Shown here: positions 54,193 to 64,000 of the stretch, piece by piece | Position numbering within the stretch: the first letter of the stretch is position 1 | Layout of the letters: every line of letters starts with the position of its first letter | Origin: Pseudopelagicola sp. | GTDB lineage: Bacteria > Pseudomonadota > Alphaproteobacteria > Rhodobacterales > Rhodobacteraceae | DNA: 64,000 nucleotides | Assembly (NCBI GenBank): GCA_026195905.1 | Contig: JAPHRE010000037.1 | Location: forward strand, 34,130 to 98,129 | Direction: 5' to 3' | The notes under the pieces: generated by a model | Told to the model about the DNA's origin: nothing | The model's input: only the letters and a program-made list of their open reading frames with translations | The model's database searches: none | Made by a program: the position numbers and the translations under genes

Positions 54193-55418
54193 GACCGATA
54201 GTCCGCATTGATTGTGATGTAGCCGTGGGTCAGATCACAGGTCCAAATGGTTGCGTTGCCTTCTCCAAGCCCGAGGTCCACATTTATAGTAAGTGCATCA
54301 TTCTTCATATAGGCCGCCCCAAGGTCTTCGTTGTAAGCGGGCGAAACCCAGCCTTTCTCTGCGACCAGAATATCCCCAAACCGAATTGTCAGCAGATCCC
54401 GATCCGCAGCGGCGCCGGACTTTCCTATGGCCATAACCACACGCCCCCAATTTGGATCTTCACCGGCCAGAGCTGTTTTCACGAGGGGGGAATTGGCGAT
54501 CGACAAAGCATGTGTGCGTGCATCCTTATCCGTCGCCGCACCAGTAACCGAAACGGTAACAAACTTCGTTGCGCCTTCGCCGTCCTTGACTACCTGGTGC
54601 GCAAGGTCGAGCATCACACTATGCAACGCGTCGGTAAAAGGCCCGTCCATAGTTGAGATTTCGGCACCACTTGCGCCTGTCGCCGCGAGAAGCAAGGTAT
54701 CAGAGGTTGAAGTATCGCTATCCACGGTGATGTTGTTGAAGGTCAGGTTGGTCAGTTCAGACAACATCCTTTGAAGCAATGGTTGCGCGACCTTTGCGTC
54801 AGTAAAGATGTAGACAAGCATGGTTGCCATGTCGGGTGCGATCATTCCCGAACCTTTGGCAAACCCGGCAATCTTTACAGGTTTGCCTCCAATCTCAATC
54901 TCTGCCATCGCGCCCTTTGCAAAGGTGTCTGTTGTTTTGATGGCGTCGGCTGCGGCATGCATCCCGGAAAGACTTAGGTCGGCCCGCAGTTCCTCTAGCC
55001 TATTTGTAATACGTTCGTGCGGAAGCGGTTCGCCGATTACACCAGTTGAGGAAGAAAATACGCGGTTTTCAGGGACGCCAAGCGTTTCGGCCACTGCGTT
55101 GGTAACAGCCTTTGTCGCCGCCATACCGTTTTTTCCGGTGAAGGCATTTGCATTTCCGGCGTTTACGATGATGGCCGCCCCGCTCTGGCTCTGTGCCGCG
55201 ATTTTGTCCTGACAATCAAGAACGGCCGCCGACCTTGTCGAGGAACGCGTGAACACACCCGCCATCGACGTGCCAGGGGCTAGGCGTGCAAGCATGACAT
55301 CTTTGCGCCCGGAGTATTTGATCCCGGCCTCAACAGCCGCAAACTCGGCGCCCTGAATCTGAGGAAGATCTGGAAAGCCTGCTGGGGCAAGCGGAGACAC
55401 ATTCGTGATCTTTGCCAT
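54189..55418 (-). CDS. argJ: ArgJ, ornithine acetyltransferase / N-acetylglutamate synthase
   Basis: ArgJ recycles the acetyl group in arginine synthesis. The 409-residue proenzyme contains the self-cleavage site in KGSGMIAPDMATMLVYIFTD, where the threonine after the alanine becomes the nucleophile of the beta chain, and VMAIGKSGAAADRD. Whether it is mono- or bifunctional cannot be judged by eye. It lies between a parvulin gene (6-base gap) and mutT (overlap). Confidence 0.96.
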   Translation of the reverse strand: MAKITNVSPLAPAGFPDLPQIQGAEFAAVEAGIKYSGRKDVMLARLAPGTSMAGVFTRSSTRSAAVLDCQDKIAAQSQSGAAIIVNAGNANAFTGKNGMAATKAVTNAVAETLGVPENRVFSSSTGVIGEPLPHERITNRLEELRADLSLSGMHAAADAIKTTDTFAKGAMAEIEIGGKPVKIAGFAKGSGMIAPDMATMLVYIFTDAKVAQPLLQRMLSELTNLTFNNITVDSDTSTSDTLLLAATGASGAEISTMDGPFTDALHSVMLDLAHQVVKDGEGATKFVTVSVTGAATDKDARTHALSIANSPLVKTALAGEDPNWGRVVMAIGKSGAAADRDLLTIRFGDILVAEKGWVSPAYNEDLGAAYMKNDALTINVDLGLGEGNATIWTCDLTHGYITINADYRS

Positions 55419-55424
55419 GTCGCT

Positions 55425-56291
55425 TTATTCTCCGGATGGATTGCCAACGAGACTTAGGTTTTTGAGAATCGCGGGGTCAATATCGGCCGAGGCGGTGTTG
55501 TCTATCGTGGCGTTCTCGGTCAGCGCGGCAACCTTCGCGTCGATGATTTTTTCTTGGATTTCAGAGGCCAGCTCGGTTTGCACCTCCTCAAAACTAGGCG
55601 CCTCCTGAATTCGCATGTCATTGAGTTTGACCACATGCCAACCAAACTGAGTTTGTACCGGATCGGAAAGATCGCCAACGCTGAGCTTTGTCACTGCCTC
55701 TTCAAACGGAGGAACCATCTCACCGGGCCCAAACCACCCAAGAACCCCGCCGGACGGCCCGGACGGCCCTGTCGATTTTTCTTTGGCTATTTCCGCAAAA
55801 TCCGCGCCAGCTAGGATTTCGGCCCGTATCGCCTCGGCTTCTTCTTGTGTTTCTACAAGAATGTGGGAGGCATTAAATTCCGACGTTCCCTGGTAGTTTA
55901 CGACATATTTGTCTTGGTAAAGCTTCTGGAGGGCATCAACATCTACGCCTTCTTCCAGCGCAGCATTAATTGCCGCCTCGGCTAGAAGAAGCCGTTTTTG
56001 GTTCTCAAGGGCAATTTTAACCGTTTCCGGTTCTGGGCCGTTCAGGGATTGCGCGAGGAGTGTTTGTTGGATGATCTGATCAAGGATGCCCTTGAAGAGC
56101 ACATCATCTGGCAGGGTCTTATACTGTTCGGGCAGGTTTTCTCGAACAACGACCATATGGCCAAGCGTGATTTCCGTATCATTGACCGTCGCGATCACTG
56201 TTTGGGATGTCGGCTCTGCATTTGCAATAGCAGGCACCGCCAGAAAGAGAGTAAGAGCGGCATTGCGCATGAAATTCACGTGTTTTGACAT
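55425..56291 (-). CDS. Exported parvulin-type peptidyl-prolyl isomerase
   Basis: The 288-residue protein has a signal peptide (NAALTLFLAVPAIANA), an N-terminal helical region and a parvulin domain from about residue 130 (FNASHILVETQEEAEAI, GGVLGWFGPGEMVPPFEEAV, FGWHVVKLND). Such proteins assist folding in the periplasm. ATG 56291 starts the signal peptide. It is divergent from secA, fitting a protein-export neighbourhood. Confidence 0.92.
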   Translation of the reverse strand: MSKHVNFMRNAALTLFLAVPAIANAEPTSQTVIATVNDTEITLGHMVVVRENLPEQYKTLPDDVLFKGILDQIIQQTLLAQSLNGPEPETVKIALENQKRLLLAEAAINAALEEGVDVDALQKLYQDKYVVNYQGTSEFNASHILVETQEEAEAIRAEILAGADFAEIAKEKSTGPSGPSGGVLGWFGPGEMVPPFEEAVTKLSVGDLSDPVQTQFGWHVVKLNDMRIQEAPSFEEVQTELASEIQEKIIDAKVAALTENATIDNTASADIDPAILKNLSLVGNPSGE

Positions 56292-56461
56292 CCTGAGGTC
56301 CTTGTTTGGTGTCGCATGGGCTGGCGACGTTGACACTGTTTCGCCCGGCCCTTACATCGCTTGGAGGCTTGGGTGAACCGGCTTCTTCTGTTTGTATGTG
56401 TAGTGCACCAAGCGGACAAGCAAGACCCTCGCAAGATTATGTCAACGAAGGACAAACGCAA

Positions 56462-59155
56462 ATGCTGGGCATCGGAAAACTTGCTAAGAAAGTGTTCGGA
56501 ACACCGAACGACCGCAAGATCAAGGCTACACGTCCTCTCGTTGAAAAAATCAACGCTTTGGAACCGGATTTTGAGAAACTGTCTGATGATGAAATCAAGG
56601 TAAAGACCCAAGAGCTCTCAGAGCGCGCGAAGGGCGGCGAGAGCCTTGATGCTCTACTGCCTGAGGCATTCGCAAATTGCCGTGAGGCCGCCAAGCGCGC
56701 GCTGGGCTTGCGCGCTTTCGATGTTCAGCTTATGGGCGGTATTTTCCTGCATCAGGGTAACATCTCGGAAATGAAAACCGGCGAAGGGAAAACCCTCGTT
56801 GCGACATTCCCGGCCTATCTGAATGCATTGACGGGCGAAGGCGTTCATATCGTCACGGTCAATGATTACCTCGCGCGCCGTGATGCCGAATGGATGAGCA
56901 AGGTCTACGGGGCGCTTGGTATGACGACCGGGGTTATTTACCCCCAACAAGACCCGGAAGAAAAACGCCAAGCGTATGCCGCTGACATCACCTATGCGAC
57001 GAACAACGAGCTTGGGTTTGACTACCTTCGAGACAATATGAGAAGCGATCTTCGCGAATTGTCTCAGCGCGGTCATAACTACGCGATTGTGGATGAGGTT
57101 GACTCGATCCTGATCGACGAAGCTCGGACGCCGCTGATTATTTCTGGCCCGGCACAGGACCGGACGGACCTCTACAAAGCGATTGACGAACTTATCCCGA
57201 GCCTCACCGACGAGCATTTTTCAATCGACGAAAAAACGCGTCAGGTTACTTTTACGGATGAAGGCAACGATTTCCTTGAAGCACTTTTGCATCAAAATGG
57301 CATCCTGCCGGAAGAGCAGTCGCTCTATGATCCCGAGAGCACGACAATTGTTCACCACGTCAATCAGGGCTTGCGTGCGCACAAGCTATTTGCCCGCGAC
57401 AAAGACTATATTGTTCGCGATGGCAGCGTGGTTCTGATCGACGAATTCACTGGTCGTATGATGGCAGGCCGCCGCCTGTCCGAAGGGCTGCACCAAGCGA
57501 TCGAAGCCAAGGAAGATTGCGAGATTCAGCCTGAGAACGTTACTTTGGCCCAGGTGACATTCCAGAACTACTTCCGTCTTTACAAAAACCTTGGCGGTAT
57601 GACCGGCACGGCTATTACCGAAGCAGAAGAATTCATGGAAATCTATGGCCTCGGTGTTGTTGAGGTTCCGACCAACCGCACCATCGCGCGGATTGACGAA
57701 GATGACGCAGTCTACCGGACCGCGCGCGAGAAATTCGAAGCAATCGTCGAAGAGATCAAAAAAGCCAATGAAAGAGGCCAGCCTATTCTTGTGGGCACGA
57801 CCTCCATTGAGAAGTCAGAAATCCTTTCGGAGATGCTCAAGCAGGCCGGGGTGAAACACAACGTCCTGAACGCGCGCCAACACGAGCAGGAAGCACAGAT
57901 TATCGCGGACGCGGGTAAACTTGGTGCCGTGACGATTGCGACAAACATGGCTGGCCGGGGAACGGACATTAAGCTTGGCGGGAATGTTGAATTCAAGATC
58001 ATGGAAGCGATTGCCGCCAATCCTGACGAACACCCCGATGAGATACGCGCGAGAATTGAATCCGAACACGAGGCCGATGAGCAAGCGGTCAAAGACGCCG
58101 GGGGTCTTTTCGTTCTTGCGACAGAGCGGCATGAGAGTCGCCGTATCGACAACCAGCTGCGCGGGCGCTCTGGTCGTCAGGGAGATCCGGGACGCTCGGC
58201 ATTTTTCCTGTCTCTCGAAGATGACCTGATGCGTATCTTCGGATCCGAGCGTCTTGAAAAGGTACTGTCGACTCTTGGGATGAAAGAAGGCGAAGCAATC
58301 GTTCACCCTTGGGTCAACAAGTCGCTTGAACGCGCGCAGGCCAAGGTTGAAGGCCGGAACTTTGATATCCGCAAACAACTTTTGAAATTTGATGACGTGA
58401 TGAATGACCAACGGAAAGTTATCTTTGGTCAACGTCGTGAAATCATGGAGGCAGAAGATCTATCGGAAATCGCACGTGATATGCGTTACGAGGTCATTGC
58501 GGATATCGTCGAGCACCGCATGCCACCCAAATCCTATGCCGAGCAATGGGATGTCGACGGATTGAAGCAGGATAGCGTTGAGATTCTTGGTCTTGATGTT
58601 CCGATTGTAGATTGGGCCCATGAAGAAGGTGTCGATGACGAAGACATGATCGAGCGGCTTGAAAAGGCCGCAGACGAGATGATGGCTCAGAAAGCCGTAC
58701 ATTTTGGCCCTGAAGCGATGCGTATGATTGAGAAGCAGGTGCTTTTGCAAACGGTTGATACCAAGTGGCGCGAACATCTTTTGACGCTGGAGCACCTTCG
58801 GTCTGTTGTGGGCTTCCGAGGCTACGCACAACGGGACCCCCTCAACGAATACAAGAACGAATCCTTCCAACTTTTTGAGAGTATGCTCGATAGCCTGCGT
58901 GAGGAAGTGACGAAAACCCTCGCGAATATTCGCCCTATGACCGAGGAGGAGCAACAGCAGTTGGCTCTCGAGATGGCGGAACAGCGTGCGGAAATGGAAA
59001 AGGCCGCAAACCCGGCACCACAACAAGGTGATGGTGTGGCAAATGAGGGTTTCGATGAAACCGATCCGTCGACTTGGGGAAACCCAGGGCGCAATGAATT
59101 GTGTCCCTGTGGGTCTGGCAAGAAGTTCAAACATTGCCACGGGCGACTGGTGTAG
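56462..59155 (+). CDS. secA: SecA, preprotein translocase ATPase
   Basis: SecA drives preproteins through SecYEG. The 897-residue protein starts [13 protein letters not shown] and has Walker [48 protein letters not shown], the [17 protein letters not shown] motif ([17 protein letters not shown]) and the C-terminal zinc-binding [14 protein letters not shown] that meets SecB. An in-frame extension to 56306 is rejected because MLGIGKLA is the family start. Confidence 0.98.
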   Translation: MLGIGKLAKKVFGTPNDRKIKATRPLVEKINALEPDFEKLSDDEIKVKTQELSERAKGGESLDALLPEAFANCREAAKRALGLRAFDVQLMGGIFLHQGNISEMKTGEGKTLVATFPAYLNALTGEGVHIVTVNDYLARRDAEWMSKVYGALGMTTGVIYPQQDPEEKRQAYAADITYATNNELGFDYLRDNMRSDLRELSQRGHNYAIVDEVDSILIDEARTPLIISGPAQDRTDLYKAIDELIPSLTDEHFSIDEKTRQVTFTDEGNDFLEALLHQNGILPEEQSLYDPESTTIVHHVNQGLRAHKLFARDKDYIVRDGSVVLIDEFTGRMMAGRRLSEGLHQAIEAKEDCEIQPENVTLAQVTFQNYFRLYKNLGGMTGTAITEAEEFMEIYGLGVVEVPTNRTIARIDEDDAVYRTAREKFEAIVEEIKKANERGQPILVGTTSIEKSEILSEMLKQAGVKHNVLNARQHEQEAQIIADAGKLGAVTIATNMAGRGTDIKLGGNVEFKIMEAIAANPDEHPDEIRARIESEHEADEQAVKDAGGLFVLATERHESRRIDNQLRGRSGRQGDPGRSAFFLSLEDDLMRIFGSERLEKVLSTLGMKEGEAIVHPWVNKSLERAQAKVEGRNFDIRKQLLKFDDVMNDQRKVIFGQRREIMEAEDLSEIARDMRYEVIADIVEHRMPPKSYAEQWDVDGLKQDSVEILGLDVPIVDWAHEEGVDDEDMIERLEKAADEMMAQKAVHFGPEAMRMIEKQVLLQTVDTKWREHLLTLEHLRSVVGFRGYAQRDPLNEYKNESFQLFESMLDSLREEVTKTLANIRPMTEEEQQQLALEMAEQRAEMEKAANPAPQQGDGVANEGFDETDPSTWGNPGRNELCPCGSGKKFKHCHGRLV

Positions 59156-59183
59156 CAACACGGGTAACAAACAAAGTTCAAGG

Positions 59184-59208
59184 GGGCGCCATATGAGCGC
59201 CCTTTTTT
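59184..59208 (+). terminator. Intrinsic terminator of secA
   Basis: A 6-bp stem GGGCGC / GCGCCC with a 7-base loop, extended by G-T pairs, is followed by six T residues, 28 bases after the secA stop. Confidence 0.85.
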
Positions 59209-59251
59209 CTTGCGACTAAACGACTGGGGCCGCACGAGTCTGGAGTTTAGT

Positions 59252-60271
59252 ATGGTAAAGAATATCAATGTGTATCGCCGGTATGCCCTTGCCGGGGCTA
59301 CTTTTTCCTGCGCAATTTCAATCGGTTTTTTGATGCAATCAAGCGAACCGAGCTATGCGGGGCATCAAATACCAGAGCCCGGAGTAAGCCCGGTAGGATA
59401 CATGACCGAAGCGAGGCTTCCGTCGAATGCGCCCTCGGCCCTTAGGGCTGACGGTTTGCCTGCCTTGCCGCGTGATGTCAGTTTTGACGAACAGCTCTCA
59501 CATAAGACGGTTGCGCTTTTTTTGACACGCGATTTGCCGGTGAGCGATATGCCGAGTGAGGTCGCGACTCCGAACCTTGCGTGTGACGTGACTTTGCGTG
59601 CTGAACCGCTGCCCGCCGCCCTTGTGGCGCTCCAACTCACCGCGCCTTGCCTGACAGGGGAGAGGGTTGTCGTCCATCATGGTGCTCTAAAGTTTGCAGA
59701 GGTAATCGGCCCTGATGGCAGCTTGGCCGTTGAGGTTCCTGCCTTGTCCGAACAGGCAACCTTTGTCGCTGTGTTGGCGAATGGTGATGGGGCGATGGCC
59801 AAGATCGAAGTGCCCTCGCTTCAGTTCTATGACCGTGTTGCCGTCCATTGGCAGGGGCAGGCAGGTCTAGAGCTTCATGCTCGTGAATATGGTGCAAGCT
59901 ATGATAGCGATGGGCATGTATGGCGTGAAGCAAAACGCGATGTGACGGCGGTTGTTGAAGGGCAGCAAGGGTTCTTGACGCAACTCGGCGATGGGGCGCT
60001 ACCAAACCCCCTTATGGCCGAGGTCTACACCTTTCCATCCGGCTATTCCAAGGAGGATGGTGAGGTGCTCATGAGCATTGAAGCGGAAGTCAGTCGTGAA
60101 AATTGCGGGAAGACGATTTCAGCCGAGTCCATTGAGATCAGAGTTTCAGGAGTTGAGGAGACCCACCGCCTCAGCCTTGAAATGCCGAAATGTGATGCGG
60201 TGGGTGAACTTCTGGTGTTGAAAAACCTGCTCCAAAACCTGAAGATCGCCGGAAAGCAAGACGGTCAATAA
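59252..60271 (+). CDS. Exported protein of unknown function downstream of secA
   Basis: The 339-residue product has an N-terminal hydrophobic signal or anchor (YALAGATFSCAISIGFL) and a low-complexity-free beta-rich body (PNLACDVTLRAEPLPAALVA, CLTGERVVVHHGALKF, VRVxVHWQ-like strands). I know of annotations calling such genes 'translocase' in this bacterial group, probably only because of position. No recognised catalytic motif is visible. It precedes the PstS-like/OmpA gene by 10 bases, so the two likely share a message. Confidence 0.75.
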   Translation: MVKNINVYRRYALAGATFSCAISIGFLMQSSEPSYAGHQIPEPGVSPVGYMTEARLPSNAPSALRADGLPALPRDVSFDEQLSHKTVALFLTRDLPVSDMPSEVATPNLACDVTLRAEPLPAALVALQLTAPCLTGERVVVHHGALKFAEVIGPDGSLAVEVPALSEQATFVAVLANGDGAMAKIEVPSLQFYDRVAVHWQGQAGLELHAREYGASYDSDGHVWREAKRDVTAVVEGQQGFLTQLGDGALPNPLMAEVYTFPSGYSKEDGEVLMSIEAEVSRENCGKTISAESIEIRVSGVEETHRLSLEMPKCDAVGELLVLKNLLQNLKIAGKQDGQ

Positions 60272-60281
60272 GGTCGATCAA

Positions 60282-61841
60282 ATGAGCAAGTGGTGTGCGG
60301 CAGGTGTTGCCGCACTTTTCCTTTTTTTCCAAGGGCTTCCTGCGTTTGCTCAGGATATTACCCTTACGTCCCGCGATGGGGCAGTTGAGATCACGGGAAC
60401 TTTGCTCGGGTTTGACGGCGAGTTTTATCGGGTTGATACGATATACGGAGAGTTGACCGTGGACGGCACGGGCGTTCTCTGTGAGGGGCCGGCGTGCCCA
60501 AGTCTTCTTCATTATGTCGCCGATATTTCTATATCGGGAGCCTTTTCGATGGCGGAGGTTCTTATGCCTGCGCTGATCGAGGCATTTAGCCTTAGGCATG
60601 GGTATACCGTGACGCGCGAGGCTCACGAGGAGAGGCGGTATACCTACCAGCTCGTTGATGGCAAAACCGGGAGCAAGCTTGCACGGTTTCATGTTCATGC
60701 GACCAATTCCGATGAGGGGTTTGCCGATCTGCTTGCGGATGAGGCTGATATTGCCATGTCCTTGCGCGAGATTCGCCCGGACGAAGCGAAGCGAGGTTAT
60801 GATGCCGGGCTTGGCGACATGACCGACACCAATCGCAGCAGGGTCTTGGCGCTTGATGGTCTGGTTGCGGTGGTGTCTCCGGGCAATCCGGTTCGGGCGT
60901 TGTCGCCCTTACAGCTTTCACAGGTCTTTGCCGGACAGATTGATAATTGGGCGGAATTTGGTGGCCCCGATGCGCCCATTGCGCTGCATCTTTTGGATGC
61001 CGAGACGGGTTTGGCGCAAGCCGTGGTGGATCAATTGATGGTCCCGGCAGAGCGTGACCTTGCAGATGATACCGTGCGCCATCGGCGGAATAGCTCATTG
61101 ATTTCTGCTGTGATCGGAGATCCGTTTGCGATTGGAATTGCCCCATTCTCGGAGACGGGCAATGCCCAGACGCTTGTCCTGAGGGGGAGTTGTGGCTTTG
61201 CGCTTACGGCGTCGCGGCGGACGCTCAAGACCGAGGATTATCCCCTGACAGCGCCGATGTTTCTTTATTTTCCGGCGCGTCGATTGCCAAAGATTGCGCG
61301 GGAGTTTCTGGCCTATACACGAAGCCCTTCGGCGCAGGTTGTGATCCGGCGGTCGGGCTTTGTCGATCAAGCGCCGGAGGAAACCCCTGTTGATCTCCAA
61401 GGGGACCGTTTCGTCAATGCGATTTCGGTTGCGGGAGAGGAAATTCCGCTTGAGGAATTGCAACGAATGACAAGCCGCCTTTCACCGATGAAACGGCTTA
61501 CGACTTCTTTTCGGTTTCGCACCGGATCGACCGAGCTTGATGCGCAATCGCGGTCAAATGTTCAACAACTCGCCCGTGCAATTGAGGCGGGTCTTTATGA
61601 CGGGCGCAAGATAGCCTTTGTCGGGTTCAGCGATGGCGTTGGTCCTGCTGAACGAAATCGCAGTATTGCAATGAAGCGTGCAGAAATCGTTAAGAAGGCC
61701 GTCGTTGCCGCTGCGGAGACCGCAAATTTCGATCAGATTGTGCTTGAGGCGGCGGCGTTTGGTGAGGCTTTGCCGATGGCTTGCGATGACAGCGCTTGGG
61801 GGCGGCAGGTTAACCGCCGTGTGGAGATATGGGTTCGCTAG
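60282..61841 (+). CDS. PstS-like periplasmic binding domain fused to OmpA-type domain
   Basis: The 519-residue exported protein has a signal peptide (AALFLFFQGLPAFAQ), a short beta domain (ITLTSRDGAVEITGTLLGFD), a phosphate-binding-protein-like region at about residues 85-350 (ISGAFSMAEVLMPALIEAF, VAVVSPGNPVRALSPLQL) and a C-terminal OmpA-like peptidoglycan-binding domain (FRFRTGSTELDAQSRSNVQQ, GFSDGVGPAERNRSIAMKRA, NRRVEIWV). The phosphate ligand is not proven. It probably anchors a solute-binding domain to the cell wall; a signalling or sensing role is possible. Confidence 0.85.
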   Translation: MSKWCAAGVAALFLFFQGLPAFAQDITLTSRDGAVEITGTLLGFDGEFYRVDTIYGELTVDGTGVLCEGPACPSLLHYVADISISGAFSMAEVLMPALIEAFSLRHGYTVTREAHEERRYTYQLVDGKTGSKLARFHVHATNSDEGFADLLADEADIAMSLREIRPDEAKRGYDAGLGDMTDTNRSRVLALDGLVAVVSPGNPVRALSPLQLSQVFAGQIDNWAEFGGPDAPIALHLLDAETGLAQAVVDQLMVPAERDLADDTVRHRRNSSLISAVIGDPFAIGIAPFSETGNAQTLVLRGSCGFALTASRRTLKTEDYPLTAPMFLYFPARRLPKIAREFLAYTRSPSAQVVIRRSGFVDQAPEETPVDLQGDRFVNAISVAGEEIPLEELQRMTSRLSPMKRLTTSFRFRTGSTELDAQSRSNVQQLARAIEAGLYDGRKIAFVGFSDGVGPAERNRSIAMKRAEIVKKAVVAAAETANFDQIVLEAAAFGEALPMACDDSAWGRQVNRRVEIWVR

Positions 61842-62602
61842 AGGTAGCCCGCGCTGCGAAAGCTAAGTTCAGCGGATTTGCCGATAATGAGGTGGTCATG
61901 CAGGGCCAGACCGAGAGCCTCGGCTCCGGCGCGAATTTGGTCTGTCATAGAGATATCGGCGGCGGATGGTGTCGGATCGCCAGAGGGATGATTATGCACC
62001 AAAATCAATGCGGTAGAGCCGATTTCAAGGGCGCGTTTCAGGATCTCGCGGGGGTAGACGGGCACATGGTTCACGGTGCCACGGGCCTGTTCCTCATCCG
62101 CGATCAGAGTATTTTTGGTATCGAGGTAGAGGACGCGGAATTGTTCGATTTCGCGATGCGCCATCGTGGTGCGGCAATAGTCAAGCAAGGCGTCCCAGCT
62201 TGAGAGCACGCGGCGCTGCATGATGCGGGCGCGGGCGAGGCGATGGGCGGCGGCTTCGACGATTTTCAACTCGCATAATACGGCATCTCCAATCCCTTTG
62301 ACCTCTTTGAGGCGGGCCGGGGGCGCGGAGAGGATATTGTTGAAATCTCCGAATGTTTCCAAAAGCCTATGCGCCAATGGCTTGACGTCCTGACGCGGGA
62401 TCGCGCGAAACAAAACCAGCTCCAGAAGTTCATAATCGGGGAGGGCATTGGCCCCGCCAGCGAGGAAGCGGGCACGTAGGCGCTTGCGATGATCGGAGAT
62501 ATAGGAGGGGAGCTTGCCAGAGGGCAGCGGCGCAGGGTCCGCAGCCTCGTCAGAGGGGAAAAGCGGCAAGGGACACTCGGCAAAGGCATGCGGATCGGAC
62601 AT
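61838..62602 (-). CDS. radC: RadC family JAB1/MPN domain protein
   Basis: The 254-residue protein has a helix-hairpin-helix-like N-terminus (ALPDYELLELVLFRAIPRQD, LKEVKGIGDAVLCELKIVEA) and a C-terminal JAB domain with the metal motif HNHPSGDPTPSAADI. RadC proteins are widespread; the old DNA-repair link is not supported in E. coli and the role is open. The 3' end overlaps the end of the convergent OmpA-fusion gene by 4 bases. Confidence 0.93.
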   Translation of the reverse strand: MSDPHAFAECPLPLFPSDEAADPAPLPSGKLPSYISDHRKRLRARFLAGGANALPDYELLELVLFRAIPRQDVKPLAHRLLETFGDFNNILSAPPARLKEVKGIGDAVLCELKIVEAAAHRLARARIMQRRVLSSWDALLDYCRTTMAHREIEQFRVLYLDTKNTLIADEEQARGTVNHVPVYPREILKRALEIGSTALILVHNHPSGDPTPSAADISMTDQIRAGAEALGLALHDHLIIGKSAELSFRSAGYL

Positions 62603-62669
62603 GTTTCAAGGGTGGCGACACATGGTTGAAGAAGGGTTAACCGAGGAAAAGTTAATGGCCAAAACGGGG

Positions 62670-62707
62670 GTCTGTATCGCGTCGGTATTACGTCGGTATT
62701 GCGTCGG
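62670..62707 (-). repeat. 11-bp tandem repeat (copy 2)
   Basis: Read on the minus strand this is CCGACGCAATA, CCGACGTAATA, CCGACGCGATA and partial CAGAC, the same 11-bp unit as at 25345-25382. The flanks contain AAAAC and GTTTT, a shorter form of the inverted repeat around copy 1. It lies in the 207-base gap between radC and dnaJ. Confidence 0.85.
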
Positions 62708-62754
62708 TGCGGGTTTTCAAAAGGGCGTGGGCGTTAACCTTTGGCCCACCGGCA

Positions 62755-62784
62755 AAAGAAAAGGGCGCGGTTTGACCCGCGCCC
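62755..62784 (-). terminator. Intrinsic terminator of dnaJ
   Basis: An 8-bp perfect stem GGGCGCGG / CCGCGCCC with a 6-base loop, followed on the minus strand by TTTTCTTTT, lies 25 bases after the dnaJ stop. Confidence 0.88.
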
Positions 62785-62809
62785 CCTACATTGTCCAAAA
62801 AGGGTTTTG

Positions 62810-63958
62810 TTAGCCCTTCATCGAATCCCAGAAATTTTTGACCGACTTGAAGAAGCTGCTGCTCTCGGGGTTGTTCTCTTCAGAGAGTTCCTCGAATTCG
62901 CGCAGAAGCTCTTTCTGGCGGCTTGTCAGGTTAACGGGGGTTTCGACCGCGAGTTCAATGAACATGTCGCCAGCGCCACCACCCCGGAGGGCAGGCATAC
63001 CTTTGTTGCGGAGACGCATCTGTCGGCCCGATTGCGAGCCAGCGGGGATTTTGACCCGCGAGCGGCCACCGTCGATTGTCGGCACCTCGATGTCACCACC
63101 AAGCGCGGCCGAGGCCATCGAGACAGGGACGCGACAGAACAGGTTGCTGCCTTCGCGTTCAAAGAGCGGATGCTTGGAGACCTCGATAAAGATATAGAGG
63201 TCGCCCGCTGGCCCGCCGCGCATCCCGGCCTCGCCCTCGCCAGCAAGGCGAATGCGGGTGCCGGTTTCGACACCGGCGGGGATGTTGACGGATAGCGCAC
63301 GTTCTTTTTCGATGCGGCCTTGTCCACCACAGGATTTACAAGGGTTCTTGATAATCTGACCGAGGCCAGAACATGTCGGGCAGGTGCGCTCGACAGTGAA
63401 GAAGCCTTGTTGCGCGCGCACCTTGCCCATGCCCGAGCAGGTTGGGCAGGTTGTAGGTTCTGCGCCGCCTTCGGCGCCGGACCCTTCACAGGCGTCGCAT
63501 TGCACCGAGGTTGGGACGGTGATCGTTTTTTGAAGGCCGGAATAGGCCTCTTCAAGGGTCACACGCAGGTTATAGCGCAGGTCCGCCCCGCGCGATGCCC
63601 GCTGGCGACCGCCGCCGCCCCGTCCGCCCATAAAGTCGCCGAACAGATCATCGAATACATCCGAGAAGGCCGATGCGAAATCGCCTTGGCCGGGATGACC
63701 GCCGCGCGGGCCGCCGCCACCGCCCATACCACCTTCGAAGGCGGCATGGCCGAAACGGTCATAAGCGGCTTTCTTTTCGGCGTCCTTGAGGACTTCGTAA
63801 GCCTCGTTTGCTTCTTTGAATTGGCTCTCTGCTTCGGGGTTGTCCGCGTTGCGGTCGGGGTGAAACTCTTTGGCCTTCTGGCGATAGGCTTTCTTGATTT
63901 CGTCTGCGGAAGCCCCCTTGCCGACGCCGAGCACCTCGTAGAAGTCACGTTTTGCCAT
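62810..63958 (-). CDS. dnaJ: DnaJ, co-chaperone of DnaK
   Basis: DnaJ delivers substrates to DnaK and triggers its ATPase. The 382-residue protein has the J domain with HPD in AKEFHPDRN near residue 33, a glycine-rich linker, four zinc-binding CxxCxGxG repeats ([32 protein letters not shown]) and the C-terminal substrate domain. AAGGAGT precedes ATG 63958. dnaK is usually just upstream, here beyond the window edge. Confidence 0.98.
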   Translation of the reverse strand: MAKRDFYEVLGVGKGASADEIKKAYRQKAKEFHPDRNADNPEAESQFKEANEAYEVLKDAEKKAAYDRFGHAAFEGGMGGGGGPRGGHPGQGDFASAFSDVFDDLFGDFMGGRGGGGRQRASRGADLRYNLRVTLEEAYSGLQKTITVPTSVQCDACEGSGAEGGAEPTTCPTCSGMGKVRAQQGFFTVERTCPTCSGLGQIIKNPCKSCGGQGRIEKERALSVNIPAGVETGTRIRLAGEGEAGMRGGPAGDLYIFIEVSKHPLFEREGSNLFCRVPVSMASAALGGDIEVPTIDGGRSRVKIPAGSQSGRQMRLRNKGMPALRGGGAGDMFIELAVETPVNLTSRQKELLREFEELSEENNPESSSFFKSVKNFWDSMKG

Positions 63959-64000
63959 GGGTTACTCCTTTGGCCGGAATGAAAAGGGCCGATCCGGCGA

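Overview
This 64 kb window is core chromosome of an alphaproteobacterium, most likely of the order Rhodobacterales (roseobacter group). The gene order supports this: maf-aroE-coaE-dnaQ facing secB-fxsA-Tim44-mltA-smr-hslU, then rho-mnmE-mnmG-rsmG-parA-parB, and later rimP-nusA-ylxR-infB and secA followed by two roseobacter-type envelope genes. Coding density is high, with many 4-base start/stop overlaps. I see no insertion sequence, prophage, CRISPR array, rRNA or tRNA gene.

Layout. 1-6.5 kb: the end of hslU, then an envelope/DNA-quality block (Smr, MltA, Tim44-like, FxsA, SecB) and the dnaQ-coaE-aroE-maf operon. 6.5-7.1 kb: the only long gene-free stretch. It is AT-rich, carries a cluster of DnaA-box-like 9-mers and is my candidate for the chromosomal origin; its right part is the long leader of rho. 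7.1-13.9 kb: rho, the tRNA/rRNA modification genes mnmE, mnmG and rsmG, and parAB. Two perfect 16-bp parS palindromes lie inside mnmG and rsmG. 13.9-18.5 kb: YbaN-like protein, hemW, rdgB and rph on the minus strand, then hrcA-grpE. 18.5-28 kb: mutS, maeB, a secreted msrA, an aminotransferase/sulfotransferase-like pair, an SCP2 protein and argG. 28-35 kb: an Hpt protein divergent from a receiver-PPM phosphatase, two Nudix enzymes, hslO, a CCA-adding-type enzyme, an RNA methyltransferase, and two L,D-transpeptidase-like proteins around a CAP lipoprotein. 36-42 kb: a 58-aa membrane protein, hemH, an NDUFAF5-like protein, comF-grxC-nit-marR, ubiG and pip. 42-48 kb: a peptide-type ABC transporter operon. 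48-54 kb: rimP-nusA-ylxR/L7Ae-infB, followed by a 43-aa antisense-strand gene. 54-64 kb: mutT, argJ, a parvulin, secA, two exported proteins, radC and dnaJ.

Most genes are housekeeping. The less described items are the probable origin/partition region; an 11-bp tandem repeat (CMGACGYRATA) found at two distant loci; two very small genes (43 and 58 aa); a permease with a duplicated N-terminal membrane module; a methyltransferase-fold protein that has lost its SAM-binding glycine motif; a PstS-like/OmpA fusion; and a terminator hairpin placed directly in front of rimP. I did not find a defence or mobile system. All assignments rest on reading the sequence and on knowledge of the families; no database search was run.
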